DNA of 64,000 bases from Nostoc sp. NIES-4103 (GCF_002368335.1 NZ_AP018288.1:5357763-5421762); one strand, 5' to 3'; numbered from the stretch's first letter, positions 36,677-46,634 are shown. Translations and numbers: made by a program. The notes: generated from the letters alone by a model not told the origin.

Positions 36677-37726
36677 GTGAAAGCACAGGTATTTAGAGGC
36701 GTCAATCAACTTTCTTACGAAGAAATCCCAGTCCCGACTTTGGAACCGGATGAAGTGCTGGTACAGGTGCGGGTAGTAGGGTTGTGTCAATCAGATATCA
36801 AAAAAATCCGTTATCCTCTGTATGAGCCACCGCGTATATTTGGACATGAAACGGCTGGAACTATTGCCGCAGTTGGTTCTAAAGTCAGAGGTTGGCAAGT
36901 AGGACAACGAGTGGCGGTAATGCACCACATTCCTTGTATGCGTTGCGCCTACTGTTTAAATGACAATTTCTCGATGTGCGATGTCTATAAAAATATCTCC
37001 ACCACAGCCGGATTTAATGCCAGTGGTGGCGGTTTTGCCGAATATGTCAAAGTTCCCGGACATATTGTACAGAATGGCGGGTTAATTCTCATTCCCGATC
37101 ATATCAGTTTTGAAGAAGCGAGTTTTGTAGAACCGACTAATTGCTGTCTCAAGGCAGTCAAAAAAGCCCAAATTGCCCCAGGACAAACAGTCTTAGTAAC
37201 AGGAGCAGGGCCAATTGGATTAATGTTTGTCATGTTGGTGAAGTATTTCGGAGCCAAAGCGATCGCCACCGACTTACTGCCCTCTAGAATTGAAAAAGCT
37301 TTAAACGTCGGTGCCGAAGCGGCTTTTGACGCTCGTGATCCCGATTTACCTCAGAAAATTCATGCTCTCACCGATGGTATGGGTGTGGATGTCACATTGC
37401 TAGCAGTTCCTAGCGAGAAAGCTTTCAATCAAGCACTTGACTGTACCCGCAAAGGTGGAAAAATTCTGTTTTTTGCAGAATTTCCCGATGAAGTAGAAAT
37501 TCCAATTAATCCCAATATTCTTTATCGTCGAGAAATCGACTTGATGGGTAGTTACAGTTCATCCTACCGCCTTCAGAATCTATCTGCTGACATTGTATTT
37601 AATCAGCGTATAGATGTCCAAGCATTAATTAGCGATCGCTATCCATTACAAGATTTATCACAAGCCGTAGAACAAGCGATCGCACCCACGCCGGAAACGT
37701 ACAAGATCCTAATTTATCCCCAATGA
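36677..37726 (+). CDS. Zinc-dependent alcohol dehydrogenase
   Basis: A 349-residue medium-chain dehydrogenase with GTG start. Catalytic-zinc residues: Cys in GLCQSD and the GHE motif in IFGHETAG. The structural zinc loop is CMRCAYCLNDNFSMC. The cofactor site is TGAGPIGLMFVML. It resembles sorbitol/threonine-type dehydrogenases, with unknown substrate. Repeats follow it directly, then the phosphate transporter. Confidence 0.9.
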   Translation: MKAQVFRGVNQLSYEEIPVPTLEPDEVLVQVRVVGLCQSDIKKIRYPLYEPPRIFGHETAGTIAAVGSKVRGWQVGQRVAVMHHIPCMRCAYCLNDNFSMCDVYKNISTTAGFNASGGGFAEYVKVPGHIVQNGGLILIPDHISFEEASFVEPTNCCLKAVKKAQIAPGQTVLVTGAGPIGLMFVMLVKYFGAKAIATDLLPSRIEKALNVGAEAAFDARDPDLPQKIHALTDGMGVDVTLLAVPSEKAFNQALDCTRKGGKILFFAEFPDEVEIPINPNILYRREIDLMGSYSSSYRLQNLSADIVFNQRIDVQALISDRYPLQDLSQAVEQAIAPTPETYKILIYPQ

Positions 37727-37864
37727 GGGAGATGAGGGGGATGAGGGAGATGAGGGAGATAAGGGAGATGAGGAGAAATTATCTATATCTCCCCCTGCTC
37801 CTTTGCTCCCCCACCTCCCCCACCTCCCCTCTTCCGGGTCTCCCCCCTCTCCCCAAACATCAAA

Positions 37865-39208
37865 ATGACAATTACATTACTTATAGTTGCTCTACTAGCC
37901 TTTTACGTTGCTTGGAATCTCGGAGCCAACGACGTTGCTAATGCGATGGGAACCTCAGTAGGTTCCAAAGCCATTACTCTAAGACAGGCAATAATTATTG
38001 CCGGAATATTGGAGTTTACGGGTGCAGTATTATTTGGGCAAGAGGTAACGGAAACCTTGGCAACTAAAGTTGCTAATCCTAGCTTATTTGCCGCCACGCC
38101 CCAAATACTAGTTATGGGGATGGTGACAGTACTACTATCGTCTGGCATATGGCTGCAAATTGCTACTTCACAGGGTTTACCTGTATCTTCTTCTCATGCG
38201 GTTGTCGGTGCGATCGCTGGATTTAGTTGGGTAGCTTTAGGAGTAAATGCAATTGATTGGTCATCGATTGGCTCAATTACCATCGGCTGGGTTTTAACAC
38301 CGATTATCAGTGGTGCTATTTCCGCTTTGTTCTATAGTCAAATCAAGCACTGGATTTTGAACCAACCTAATCAAATAGTACAGTTAAGAGAATGGATTCC
38401 CTGGTTGAGTGCCGTTTTATTAGGGGTATTTGGCGTGATTGTGCTACCTTCACTCACTCAACCACTAACCAATTTTTTGCGCTCTCAAATTGGATTCACC
38501 ATACCTCCTCACGACATTTCCTTATTAACAGGTGCAGCAGCAGCAGTTGGACTCACCTTTATTAGTTGGCGACAACTGGATGCTATGGAAGCAGGGGTAC
38601 AGGGGTACAGGGGTGCAGGGGTGCAGGGGAGTGATTTTTTCCCCAGTACCCAGTACCCAGTCCCCAGTACCCAGTCCCCAGTCCCCAGTACCCAGTCCCC
38701 AGTAGAACGTTTATTTGCCCGCTTTCAAGTGCTGAGTGCTTGCTTTGTGGCTTTTGCTCATGGTTCTAATGATGTTGGCAACGCCATCGCTCCTTTGGCT
38801 GCGATCGCTTACATTAATCGTACTGGCAACGTACCTACCAATGGGATCAACACTCCCTTATGGATTTTAATCTTGGGCGGTGTTGGTATTGTTGCTGGTT
38901 TAGCCATCTGGGGCAAAAAAGTCATTGCCACCATTGGCGAAAATATCATTTCCTTACAACCTAGTAGTGGATTCTGTGCTGAACTCGCAACCGCTACCAC
39001 CATCCTACTAGCCTCCCGGTTAGGTTTACCCGTCTCCACTTCCCACGCCCTTGTTGGCGGTGTAGTTGGTATTGGATTGGTGCAAAACATCAATTCAATT
39101 AAATTTCAAACTTTAAAAGGAATTGCAGCCGCATGGCTAATTACAGTTCCCTTGAGTGCAATCCTCAGTGCTGCCATCTTCAGCATCGCCAGGATTTTTT
39201 TCCTTTAA
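37865..39208 (+). CDS. Inorganic phosphate transporter, Pit family
   Basis: A 447-residue membrane protein with the duplicated PiT signature: GANDVANAMG near the start and HGSNDVGNAIAP in the second half, plus LPVSSSHAVVG and LPVSTSHALVG. It imports phosphate as a metal-phosphate complex driven by protons (or sodium). The central cytoplasmic loop (residues 242-279) is enlarged by low-complexity sequence encoded by tandem repeats of GGGGTACA and CCCAGTAC types, which keep the reading frame. Confidence 0.92.
   Translation: MTITLLIVALLAFYVAWNLGANDVANAMGTSVGSKAITLRQAIIIAGILEFTGAVLFGQEVTETLATKVANPSLFAATPQILVMGMVTVLLSSGIWLQIATSQGLPVSSSHAVVGAIAGFSWVALGVNAIDWSSIGSITIGWVLTPIISGAISALFYSQIKHWILNQPNQIVQLREWIPWLSAVLLGVFGVIVLPSLTQPLTNFLRSQIGFTIPPHDISLLTGAAAAVGLTFISWRQLDAMEAGVQGYRGAGVQGSDFFPSTQYPVPSTQSPVPSTQSPVERLFARFQVLSACFVAFAHGSNDVGNAIAPLAAIAYINRTGNVPTNGINTPLWILILGGVGIVAGLAIWGKKVIATIGENIISLQPSSGFCAELATATTILLASRLGLPVSTSHALVGGVVGIGLVQNINSIKFQTLKGIAAAWLITVPLSAILSAAIFSIARIFFL
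38589..38704. repeat. Tandem repeats inside the Pit transporter gene
   Basis: Two arrays, (CAGGGGTA)n then (CCCAGTMC)n, are read in frame as a Gly/Gln stretch followed by YPVPSTQSPVPSTQSP. The second array is the same type as the intergenic repeat at 1-33. Confidence 0.8.
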
Positions 39209-39583
39209 ATTCAGCTAACTAGCCCTCATCAACTACCTATACCAGAAATAATGAAACTTTACTCACTCCTAACTCAGCAACGCGCTTGTGCGCGGCTGTC
39301 AGCAGAGGGCGATCGCGCACTGACTCTTCAGCACTCAATAACAGCACTGTTTTGCACAATTGCTGTGAATTCACTAAAATGTTGTGCAGGAGATAGTAAT
39401 ACTTTTAATTTCTGTAACTGATTACTGTAATCTCCATTAGAGATATAAACTGTTTAGCAAGTTACATTCTGTAAAAATTTACATATAGATTTAAAAACTC
39501 TAGTAACTCAGTTTTAGCAAGGCATCGATCTGCAAGACTTTGACAATTAGTATTGCTACAAAAAGCATAAGTATTTATATTAG
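39209..39583. other. Intergenic region
   Basis: No gene is seen. A GC-rich patch (GCGCTTGTGCGCGGC, 39281) precedes AT-rich DNA. A hairpin, GTGAGAT...ATCTCAC (39584-39613), lies at its right edge. Confidence 0.45.
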
Positions 39584-39808
39584 GTGAGATATTTTCTCCC
39601 AGGAAAATCTCACTTGAAAACGAAAGATATAAATAAGACCGATGGACTGCTGGTCTGTGATGTTGAAGATCACACAGTATATGCTGTGGAGAGCATGAAT
39701 TTATATACTTTGCCAACTTGTGTTCAGCATGACAGAATTACGCTGATATACGTAGATCCTGCTAAAACTTTGAGATTATCTGACAAAATACAGGAAACTT
39801 ATGTATGA
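39584..39808 (+). CDS. Doubtful small hypothetical protein
   Basis: A 74-codon frame with GTG start and no Shine-Dalgarno site; its first codons form the GTGAGAT/ATCTCAC hairpin, so translation could instead start inside. The peptide (DGLLVCDVEDHTVYAVESMN) has a natural composition and lies 59 bp before the EamA fusion gene in the same direction. No family recognised. Confidence 0.3.
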   Translation: MRYFLPGKSHLKTKDINKTDGLLVCDVEDHTVYAVESMNLYTLPTCVQHDRITLIYVDPAKTLRLSDKIQETYV

Positions 39809-39867
39809 GCTACAAGCAAGTTTACGGGAAGCAGCTTTATCGTCAATTTGTTAGAGGTTAGAAGCTA

Positions 39868-42306
39868 ATGGGGCGATTCGAGAAGCGACCAGACAACCCG
39901 CGAGTCAGAGGTGAGCTATCCAGAACAGCAGAGACCGCTCTGTGGGCGATTGTGGAGGATTTAGAAAATCTCCAGCAGAATGTACTGAGATCGTTGCAGG
40001 ACGAAATAAAACGGCTTCAAGGGGAAAAAGACCGTTTAGCTGTTGAAATTCAACAGCTCATAGAGGAAAAAGAACACCTGCAACATGTCAGGCAAATTAC
40101 TGAGCAGCAAGTATTAATCCGTCAGCTAGCAGAAGCTTTGGCCAAGCACATATGCTCCCAACTGCAATCATCACTGACGACTCTAGCTAGCCAAGTTATA
40201 GAAACTAGCTCCCAAGAACGAGCTGCACTAAGTTCAGCCCAAAACTCTAACAACTCCACCATCCAGAACAATGAAAATACTGAACAACTACTCGGTACTC
40301 TGGATGATACCCTGACCATCGCCTTTAACTCGTTGCAACAGGAACTGAAGAATTATCAAAGTGATATCTCGCAACAGTTGTCACGGATGTACAGCCAACA
40401 ACAACAGGGAGAAGCAATTCTAGAGCAGTTTACTAATCACCTGCGTGAAGAACTCACAAAAACACTCAAAGAAGCTTCAAAAGCAGCAGTAATATCACCA
40501 ACCACTGTGGTGTCACCTTCTGAGCAACCAGCACAGAATTCTCCACAAACAAAACCAGCGTCAGTTCAAATAGTCACAGTATCACCGCCAACTGTGTTGC
40601 AACCTCCTGAACCACCACAGGAGAGTTCCCCACAAATAAAACCAGAATCAGTAGAAGCAGTAAAATCACCAAACACCGTGTTGCAACCTCCTGAACCACC
40701 ACAGGAGAGTTCCCCAAAAACAAAACCAGAATCAGTAGAAGTAGTAAAATCACCAAACACCGTATTGCAACTTCCTGAACCACCACAGGAAAGTTCACCA
40801 AAAACAAAACCAGAATCAGTAGAAGCAGTAAAATCACCAAATACTGTATTGCAACCTCCTGAACCACCACAGGAAAGTTCACCACAAACATATCCACTTT
40901 TAGCAGAAGTCACAAAAAGCACTGCTGAACCAACTACCAAGATTTCTCAGGAATTACCACACAGCAATACTGAATCCTCACCTCCTGTGTCCGAAACCGT
41001 ACTTCCAACTGTCTCTGAACCAATTTCTGTACTGAGTAGGGACTTGTGGGAAAACGAAACGACATCAGAAAAACCCAAAGAAGCGGTTATCGAGTCAAAT
41101 AGTGTTAGTCCCAAGAACTTGTCTGACGAGAATAAACCCCCATCTGAAAAGAAAAACACTAAAGAACCGATTTCTGTACTTAGTAAGGACTTATCCCGCA
41201 GCGGTACTAAATCGCCGCCTCCTGCATCACCAGCCAAGCCAAGAAGGACATCTGCACCACCGCGATCGCGTCAAAGTTCAACTTTATCACCAATTCAGAT
41301 AGGTTTCTTGTTGGTGGTGTTATCAACAGTGCTGACATCGCTTTACAATGTTGCTATCAAGCAGATGTTTTACCAAGCTTCCGAGATTGCGGGAGTGATA
41401 ACGGAGGGTTTAATATCGCCAACTTTGGGTAATATTTTCCTGATTTTAACTTTACGGTTAATGGTGGTTGTGCCACTGATGATACTGCTGGCTCCCATCA
41501 TGTATCCCCAGGTGTGGCAAGACTTACAAAATTTAATTACATCAACACGGAGTAGTTCTACTTCTGGTAATGCCAAAAATCAGCAGAAAGTTTTGCAGCT
41601 ATCCATCGCCAGTGGCTGTTTTTTGTTTTTATCTCAAGTGTTAATTTACCTGGCTATTGGTCAAATTGCCACTGGAACGGCGATCGCGCTGTTCTTTGTC
41701 TATCCGCTGTTTAATGGACTTCTGTCTTGGTTTTTGTTGCGCGATCGCCCGAATTCATTTGGCATGATTGCGATCGGCTCTATTTTCTGTGGGGAATTAC
41801 TGGTATTCGGAAGTTCTGTAAGTAGCGGTATCGAGAATATTCCCCTAGCAGCCACTACAGCAATTTTTGCTGGCTTGGCTTTTGCCTGCTACGTGATTCT
41901 GACGCGGATGTGTGCTACCAAAGTGCATCCGGTGTCTTTCACTTTAATTAACTTTTCTACCATGTTAGCCTTGAGCTTTATCGGTTTAATGTTGCCTTTG
42001 CCAGAAACCTGGAGCCTGATGGTTGACCAATCTAAATTGCTGGAAATTGTCTTAAGTGCTTTTATTTTGGGTGTACTGACTCTTTCTAGCTACGTATTCA
42101 ATCATGTGGGAATTGGCAAACTTGGCGCATCACGAGCCGCGATTATTGGTGCAGGCGTACCAATCTTAACCGTAATTTTTGCGGGTTTGATGCTTCAGGA
42201 AACTTTGGAAATTGTACAGATTTTAGGAGTTTTGTTTGTAACTTTCGGAGTCGCAGCTTTCAGCTTTGAAAAAATGCGATCTACAGTGAAAGCATCCAGC
42301 CAATAA
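39868..42306 (+). CDS. Coiled-coil/proline-repeat protein fused to EamA-type transporter
   Basis: An 812-residue three-part protein. Residues about 15-75 and 85-205 are coiled coil (NLQQNVLRSLQDEIKRLQGE). Residues about 210-470 are Pro/Ser/Thr-rich and hold four 28-residue repeats with the core QPPEPPQESSPKTKPESVE. Residues about 475-810 have ten hydrophobic helices with two EamA domains (drug/metabolite transporter type), including GTAIALFFVYPLFNGLLSWF. Plain EamA proteins are about 300 residues; the long cytoplasmic front part is unusual and suggests tethering or assembly. Substrate unknown. Confidence 0.85.
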   Translation: MGRFEKRPDNPRVRGELSRTAETALWAIVEDLENLQQNVLRSLQDEIKRLQGEKDRLAVEIQQLIEEKEHLQHVRQITEQQVLIRQLAEALAKHICSQLQSSLTTLASQVIETSSQERAALSSAQNSNNSTIQNNENTEQLLGTLDDTLTIAFNSLQQELKNYQSDISQQLSRMYSQQQQGEAILEQFTNHLREELTKTLKEASKAAVISPTTVVSPSEQPAQNSPQTKPASVQIVTVSPPTVLQPPEPPQESSPQIKPESVEAVKSPNTVLQPPEPPQESSPKTKPESVEVVKSPNTVLQLPEPPQESSPKTKPESVEAVKSPNTVLQPPEPPQESSPQTYPLLAEVTKSTAEPTTKISQELPHSNTESSPPVSETVLPTVSEPISVLSRDLWENETTSEKPKEAVIESNSVSPKNLSDENKPPSEKKNTKEPISVLSKDLSRSGTKSPPPASPAKPRRTSAPPRSRQSSTLSPIQIGFLLVVLSTVLTSLYNVAIKQMFYQASEIAGVITEGLISPTLGNIFLILTLRLMVVVPLMILLAPIMYPQVWQDLQNLITSTRSSSTSGNAKNQQKVLQLSIASGCFLFLSQVLIYLAIGQIATGTAIALFFVYPLFNGLLSWFLLRDRPNSFGMIAIGSIFCGELLVFGSSVSSGIENIPLAATTAIFAGLAFACYVILTRMCATKVHPVSFTLINFSTMLALSFIGLMLPLPETWSLMVDQSKLLEIVLSAFILGVLTLSSYVFNHVGIGKLGASRAAIIGAGVPILTVIFAGLMLQETLEIVQILGVLFVTFGVAAFSFEKMRSTVKASSQ
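40582..40905 (+). repeat. 84-bp coding direct repeats
   Basis: Four copies of an 84-bp unit, starting near 40586, 40670, 40754 and 40838, encode the 28-residue proline-rich repeats. They are nearly identical in DNA, indicating recent tandem duplication. Confidence 0.85.
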
Positions 42307-43464
42307 CATTAAATGACGCATAGCAGCAAGCCTCAAGCCATAAAAGTTAAAAGTGTAACGTTAAAAGCAAAGCCTGATCTTTTGACTGTTCACTTTTAAC
42401 TTTTACATTTTTACCCTCGATGACTAGTCCAAAAAGCCAGTCCCCAAGAAGAATTTTCACTACCATGTATGAAATTGGGCATCGGGGAAAAGGATTTCTC
42501 GTCTTGCTCTGATCTATTGGCTTTCCTTGGCTCTGATAAATTTAACCACAAGTATTGCTAGATAAGTGCTAAGACAGCTACACTACGGGTTTTTACAAAT
42601 GAACAGCTGGGGCAAGTGATTTCGTGAATGAGCATAAGCCGTTGATTTGATCTGTATCATAGCTTTCTTATTTGTTCTTTTAATGCCAAAGTCTGACTGA
42701 AATTTTGCTTTTTCAGATCTAGGGAAATATCAGCAAACCTTAATACTTGTTTGTATATAAAGTATTTAAATACTAATTAGCAAAAAATTAAGAATACATT
42801 ACTTCATACAAAATTGACAAAAAGACTGCCAAAATGGAATATCATACTATAAAAAGACAAAAGGTATCCTGAAATTGGAATCATCTGCCTTATTTGAAGT
42901 CTATGATTGCCCTTATAGCAAACTGCTGATACTGCCGATAAACCACCGTAAGGCGTGGGCAGTATAGTGGTTAAAACTTTCCTAGTGGAGCTAATCAGTG
43001 CTGCTAAGGTGTAACGGTGACTTCTACCTAAGTAGTTCCCAAGCACATTTAGACTTTGGGAACATATTTAAATTCCAATGATATCTGCCTAATATGGGTA
43101 CCTAGCTACAATAGTTTTCTCATTGTTGCTTGTAAAGGGTGGGGAAAACCCGGATATCGCAAGAAGTCTTTGTAGAGTACTAGTAAGAAGCACAAAGGTT
43201 GCTTGTGATTTACGAAGTCACCATTGAGGGAAGCTGATGTTATTTGATGATTTTTCGGTCAGATACAAGGTAACTTTCACAAAAAACACAACATTCTGGG
43301 TGTACGCCAGGAAATACGGAGGTGAATGATTCTAGCTAATAAACATTTCAGAGTTAATGCGTGATAAACAGCCTGGAGTGAATAAATCGCCTCCATTCGG
43401 GTGTATACTACTTATTTTCCTTTGACTAATAATCGTGTAAACTTGCTATTCAATTATCTGTAAT
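42307..43464 (+). promoter_or_regulatory. Long upstream region of hetR
   Basis: About 1.15 kb precede hetR with no convincing gene. In Anabaena PCC 7120 hetR is known to have several transcription starts spread over some 700 bases upstream, so this stretch probably holds the promoters. I looked for the NtcA pattern GTA-N8-TAC and found none. A hairpin, AAAAGTTAAAAGTG with CACTTTTAACTTTT (42345-42403), lies just after the transporter gene and may end its transcript. Confidence 0.55.
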
Positions 43465-44364
43465 ATGAGTAACGACGTAGATCTGATCAAACAACTCGGC
43501 CCCAGTGCGATGGATCAGATTATGCTTTATCTGGCTTTTAGTGCCATGCGGACAAGCGGGCACAGGCATGGGGCATTCTTAGATGCAGCAGCAACGGCAG
43601 CTAAATGTGCAATTTACATGACCTATCTAGAGCAGGGACAAAACCTGCGGATGACAGGGCATTTGCACCACCTAGAACCAAAACGAGTAAAAATCATCGT
43701 TGAGGAAGTCAGACAGGCATTAACAGAAGGTAAACTGTTGAAGATGCTGGGTTCTCAAGAACCACGGTATCTGATTCAGTTGCCCTACGTTTGGATGGAA
43801 AAGTATCCTTGGCAACCTGGTCGATCGCGCGTTCCTGGTACAAGTTTAACAAGTGAGGAAAAAAGACAAATTGAGCAAAAATTACCGAGTAATTTGCCCG
43901 ATGCTCAGTTAGTCACATCCTTTGAATTTTTGGAATTGATTGAATTTCTGCACAAGCGATCGCAAGAAGGCCTACCACCTGAGCATCAGATGGTTTTAAG
44001 TGAAGCCTTAGCAGAACATATCAAGCGCCGTCTGTTATATTCAGGCACAGTCACCCGCATTGATTCTCCTTGGGGAATGCCTTTCTACGCCCTGACTCGT
44101 CCTTTTTATGCACCAGCAGACGACCAAGAGCGTACCTACATTATGGTCGAAGACACTGCTCGGTATTTCCGGATGATGAAAGATTGGGCAGAACGACGAC
44201 CAAATGCCATGCGTGCTTTAGAAGAACTGGATATCCCACCAGAGAAATGGGATCAGGCTATGGAAGAGTTGGATGAAATTATCCGCGCTTGGGCAGATAG
44301 ATATCACCAAAGTGGCGGCATTCCAATGATTTTACAAATGGTTTTTGGCAGGAAAGAAGACTAA
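43465..44364 (+). CDS. hetR: Heterocyst differentiation master regulator HetR
   Basis: A 299-residue HetR, very close to the Anabaena protein throughout. HetR is a DNA-binding dimer that starts heterocyst differentiation after nitrogen step-down and is inhibited by PatS/HetN RGSGR peptides. Visible landmarks: the N-terminal DNA-binding part with GHRHGAFLDAAATAAKCAI (containing the conserved Cys near 48), LVTSFEFLELIEFLHKRSQ in the flap region, and the hood domain ending GGIPMILQMVFGRKED. No patS- or hetN-like gene is seen in this window. Confidence 0.98.
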   Translation: MSNDVDLIKQLGPSAMDQIMLYLAFSAMRTSGHRHGAFLDAAATAAKCAIYMTYLEQGQNLRMTGHLHHLEPKRVKIIVEEVRQALTEGKLLKMLGSQEPRYLIQLPYVWMEKYPWQPGRSRVPGTSLTSEEKRQIEQKLPSNLPDAQLVTSFEFLELIEFLHKRSQEGLPPEHQMVLSEALAEHIKRRLLYSGTVTRIDSPWGMPFYALTRPFYAPADDQERTYIMVEDTARYFRMMKDWAERRPNAMRALEELDIPPEKWDQAMEELDEIIRAWADRYHQSGGIPMILQMVFGRKED

Positions 44365-45178
44365 CAATTCAACAGTCAAAAAATTAATTCCTCGCCATTT
44401 TGGTCTAAATTTTTTCCCAGGTAAAACGCTCTTAAATTCCAGTGGTTAGCGAGTTGAATACGACTCTCCAACAATTGCGACGGGCAGTTTATTGCCATAT
44501 ATATGAAGGGGTACGGTTGGTTTTCCTACCTCAATGAGCAGTATTTGTCCGTTGCCATGCGCTTCAGTAAAGCATTAGGCTGATACTGATACCAATTCGT
44601 AATTAAGAAAGTCAGATTTAATCTGAGCTTCCACACTTTACACTTTAAATCTGTTACTTCATTTTTGAAAATTGGTATAAAGTCAGAAATTCGTAATTTG
44701 TAATTGGAGAGACGATTCGCCGAATCGTCTGTACTTCAGATATGGTCTGGGTTTCGGGATTTAAATGTGTTGCCAAATTTGAGAGAATTGGCATTACGTA
44801 AAAAATCTTTCAAACCTTCATGACTGAGTTTGCTCCGTGGTATTCTACGGTAAGTCCTGCGTGTCTAGGTTTTTCTGTCACCTGTGCGTCAATCTTGACT
44901 AGTAAATTAAATCTACCGATACATCTTGGGATCAATATTTCCTGCATCTAATAAACGCAGTAATCTATCAAGCTTCACGGCAACAGTGATTTGAACTGTT
45001 ACGGAGGCTAATTGATACAGTGCTTATGCTAGCACTAGTCGAAAACGTGACCATATTGTAGCGGTAGTTAATGAATTGCTGCTACAATGTGTAGTATTGG
45101 ATAATTACTAAGATAGCACAAACTTTTCCCTTAGCAGTATAAAAGCTGTTGCCATAAGGGTTTTAACATAATTACTAA

Positions 45179-45287
45179 TTCGTAATTCGTAATTAGAGGG
45201 TTTGAGTCAAGAGCTAAAATTTCAATGAGCGCGGTCTTGAATTAGTTGGGGTTTGAATCCCCAACTAATTCAATTACGAATTACGAG
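45179..45287. repeat. Nested palindromic element
   Basis: The outer arms read TTCGTAATTCGTAATT and AATTACGAATTACGA. Within them, GAATTAGTTGGGG (45239-45251) and CCCCAACTAATTC (45259-45271) form a perfect 13-bp hairpin. This is MITE-like and non-coding. Confidence 0.65.
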
Positions 45288-45573
45288 TTATCAATTACGA
45301 ATTATTTTAAACACCTCCCAATTGCTTACTAGCAAAGGCTTAGAGTTTTTTTTTGCTAGATAACACTGTGGTGCAGTTTTTGGAAACTGATACCAATTCC
45401 CCAATTGCAATTAAGAAATTCAAATTGTATCTAGGTTTGCTGGTTTGAATCTGTTGCCGAATTTTAGAGAATTGCTATGATTGCTAATTAATAGGACTCG
45501 GTATCAGGTGATTACAAAAGTTTCAAATTATGCTGACAGCAATGGTCTATCGCCTCTGCGTTATTTTTGGGCG

Positions 45574-45604
45574 GTAGGTGGGTGAAAAAAATCTTCCCAC
45601 CTAC
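45574..45604. terminator. Hairpin terminator
   Basis: GTAGGTGGG and CCCACCTAC form a 9-bp stem, flanked by A/T runs. It follows the stop of the secreted protein gene on the minus strand. Confidence 0.6.
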
Positions 45605-45644
45605 TAAAAAACTCGGATTGCAGTCAAAGTAGAACAGCAAGAAT

Positions 45645-46289
45645 TTACTGGCTACCTGGAATCACAGGAAGTGGGTTAGTCTCAACATTGGGGCTGGATT
45701 CCGTAGGGCTTTGAGATGGCGATAACGTAGATGAAGGCGTCAGACCGCCAATGCGATCGCTACCATCAATACAAGTATCTAGCGCTGGAGCGGGTTCTAG
45801 TTCTTTGATTTCACTACGCAAGCCCACTACACACTGAGCAAAACGTGTAGGCAACAAACTACGACCACAATAATTTAAAACTGCTGGGTTAATTGCATTT
45901 TGAGTGTTCTGGCTAATGTTAACTACACAATAGCCATAATCCAAAGGACGGCGAGCTTGGCTACAGTAAGAAAGGGCATCCGTAGGAACAATTTGTGTCT
46001 TCTTCTTAATATCAACCACGCAGGTAGCCAAATCCCTCGGACGCAGTGAAGTTGCACAAGCTTCTGATATTGCTTGTGTATTTACTCCCTCAGTATTCGT
46101 CAAGATGCGACCAGCACAGACACGGTAATCATTGTTGTAGCGTTCGGTGATAGCTATACCTGGGGCGATCGCAGCTAGCCATCCAGCTATAGCTAATACT
46201 GGTACTGTTAGCCGAATTGCTTGATTCGTAAACCTTCCAGTAGAACTACCTTGTGGGGTTCTACCTCTGCTAATTTTTGTTTTGGACAT
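45645..46289 (-). CDS. Secreted Cys-rich repeat protein
   Basis: A 214-residue protein, taken from the ATG at 46289, which has GGAGA at proper distance (another ATG lies two codons upstream). A hydrophobic segment near 25-45 is a signal peptide or anchor. The mature part has three or four repeats of about 35-40 residues, each with two Cys (for example RPRDLATCVVDI, LDYGYCVVNIS, TRFAQCVVGL), probably disulfide-bonded. The tail is Pro/Ser-rich. Function unknown. Confidence 0.75.
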   Translation of the reverse strand: MSKTKISRGRTPQGSSTGRFTNQAIRLTVPVLAIAGWLAAIAPGIAITERYNNDYRVCAGRILTNTEGVNTQAISEACATSLRPRDLATCVVDIKKKTQIVPTDALSYCSQARRPLDYGYCVVNISQNTQNAINPAVLNYCGRSLLPTRFAQCVVGLRSEIKELEPAPALDTCIDGSDRIGGLTPSSTLSPSQSPTESSPNVETNPLPVIPGSQ

Positions 46290-46529
46290 TGCCATTCTCC
46301 AAACACCCAAGGTTATGCTAACTCAAATATGCATCAACTCTTTGGCAAAACAGGAAATTTCGGTTAGCTGATGACTGATGACTGTTAGAAGTGGGTGCGA
46401 ATTACTCGTTACTCAAATGGGATTGCCATAGCATAAGGTTCTGATCATGAAAAACTCCACCCACAAAGGGATGAAGTTTTTGGGCATGGATAATGGAACA
46501 TAGGCAAGAAATAGGCAATACCCAATGAC

Positions 46530-46570
46530 GCCAGTTCGCTCAAGTCGGGAAACCCGCCCACGCGACTGGC
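46530..46570. repeat. 41-bp GCCAG...CTGGC hairpin element, copy 2
   Basis: Begins GCCAGTTCGCTCAAGTCGG and ends GCGACTGGC. Same length and layout as the copies at 34526 and 48841. CAATGCCCAATTCCC repeats follow. Confidence 0.65.
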
Positions 46571-46634
46571 TCCCCAATGCCAATGCCCAATTCCCAATGC
46601 CCAATATGATTTCCTGGTATTGATCGAAAAATTG

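Larger units (their letters stand above)
44365..45644. other. Gene-poor region downstream of hetR
   Basis: About 1.3 kb without a convincing gene. It contains scattered ATTCGTAATT motifs, a nested palindrome (45179-45287), a 35-codon coding-like fragment on the minus strand (44913-45023, ending LDRLLRLLDAGNIDPKMYR), and a short plus-strand frame ending at 44583 (KGYGWFSYLNEQYLSVAMRF). These may be remains of decayed genes. Confidence 0.5.

Noticed and set aside
40566..40940. Two long minus-strand frames opposite the EamA fusion gene
   Set aside because: Complement of the 84-bp coding repeats; the plus-strand gene is far better supported.
42804..43046. 80-codon minus-strand frame upstream of hetR
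   Set aside because: No family pattern or start signal; the area fits a promoter region.
45239..45271. tRNA-like GGTTTGAATCC arm
   Set aside because: It is the loop of a perfect palindrome; no acceptor, D-arm or anticodon arm can be built around it.
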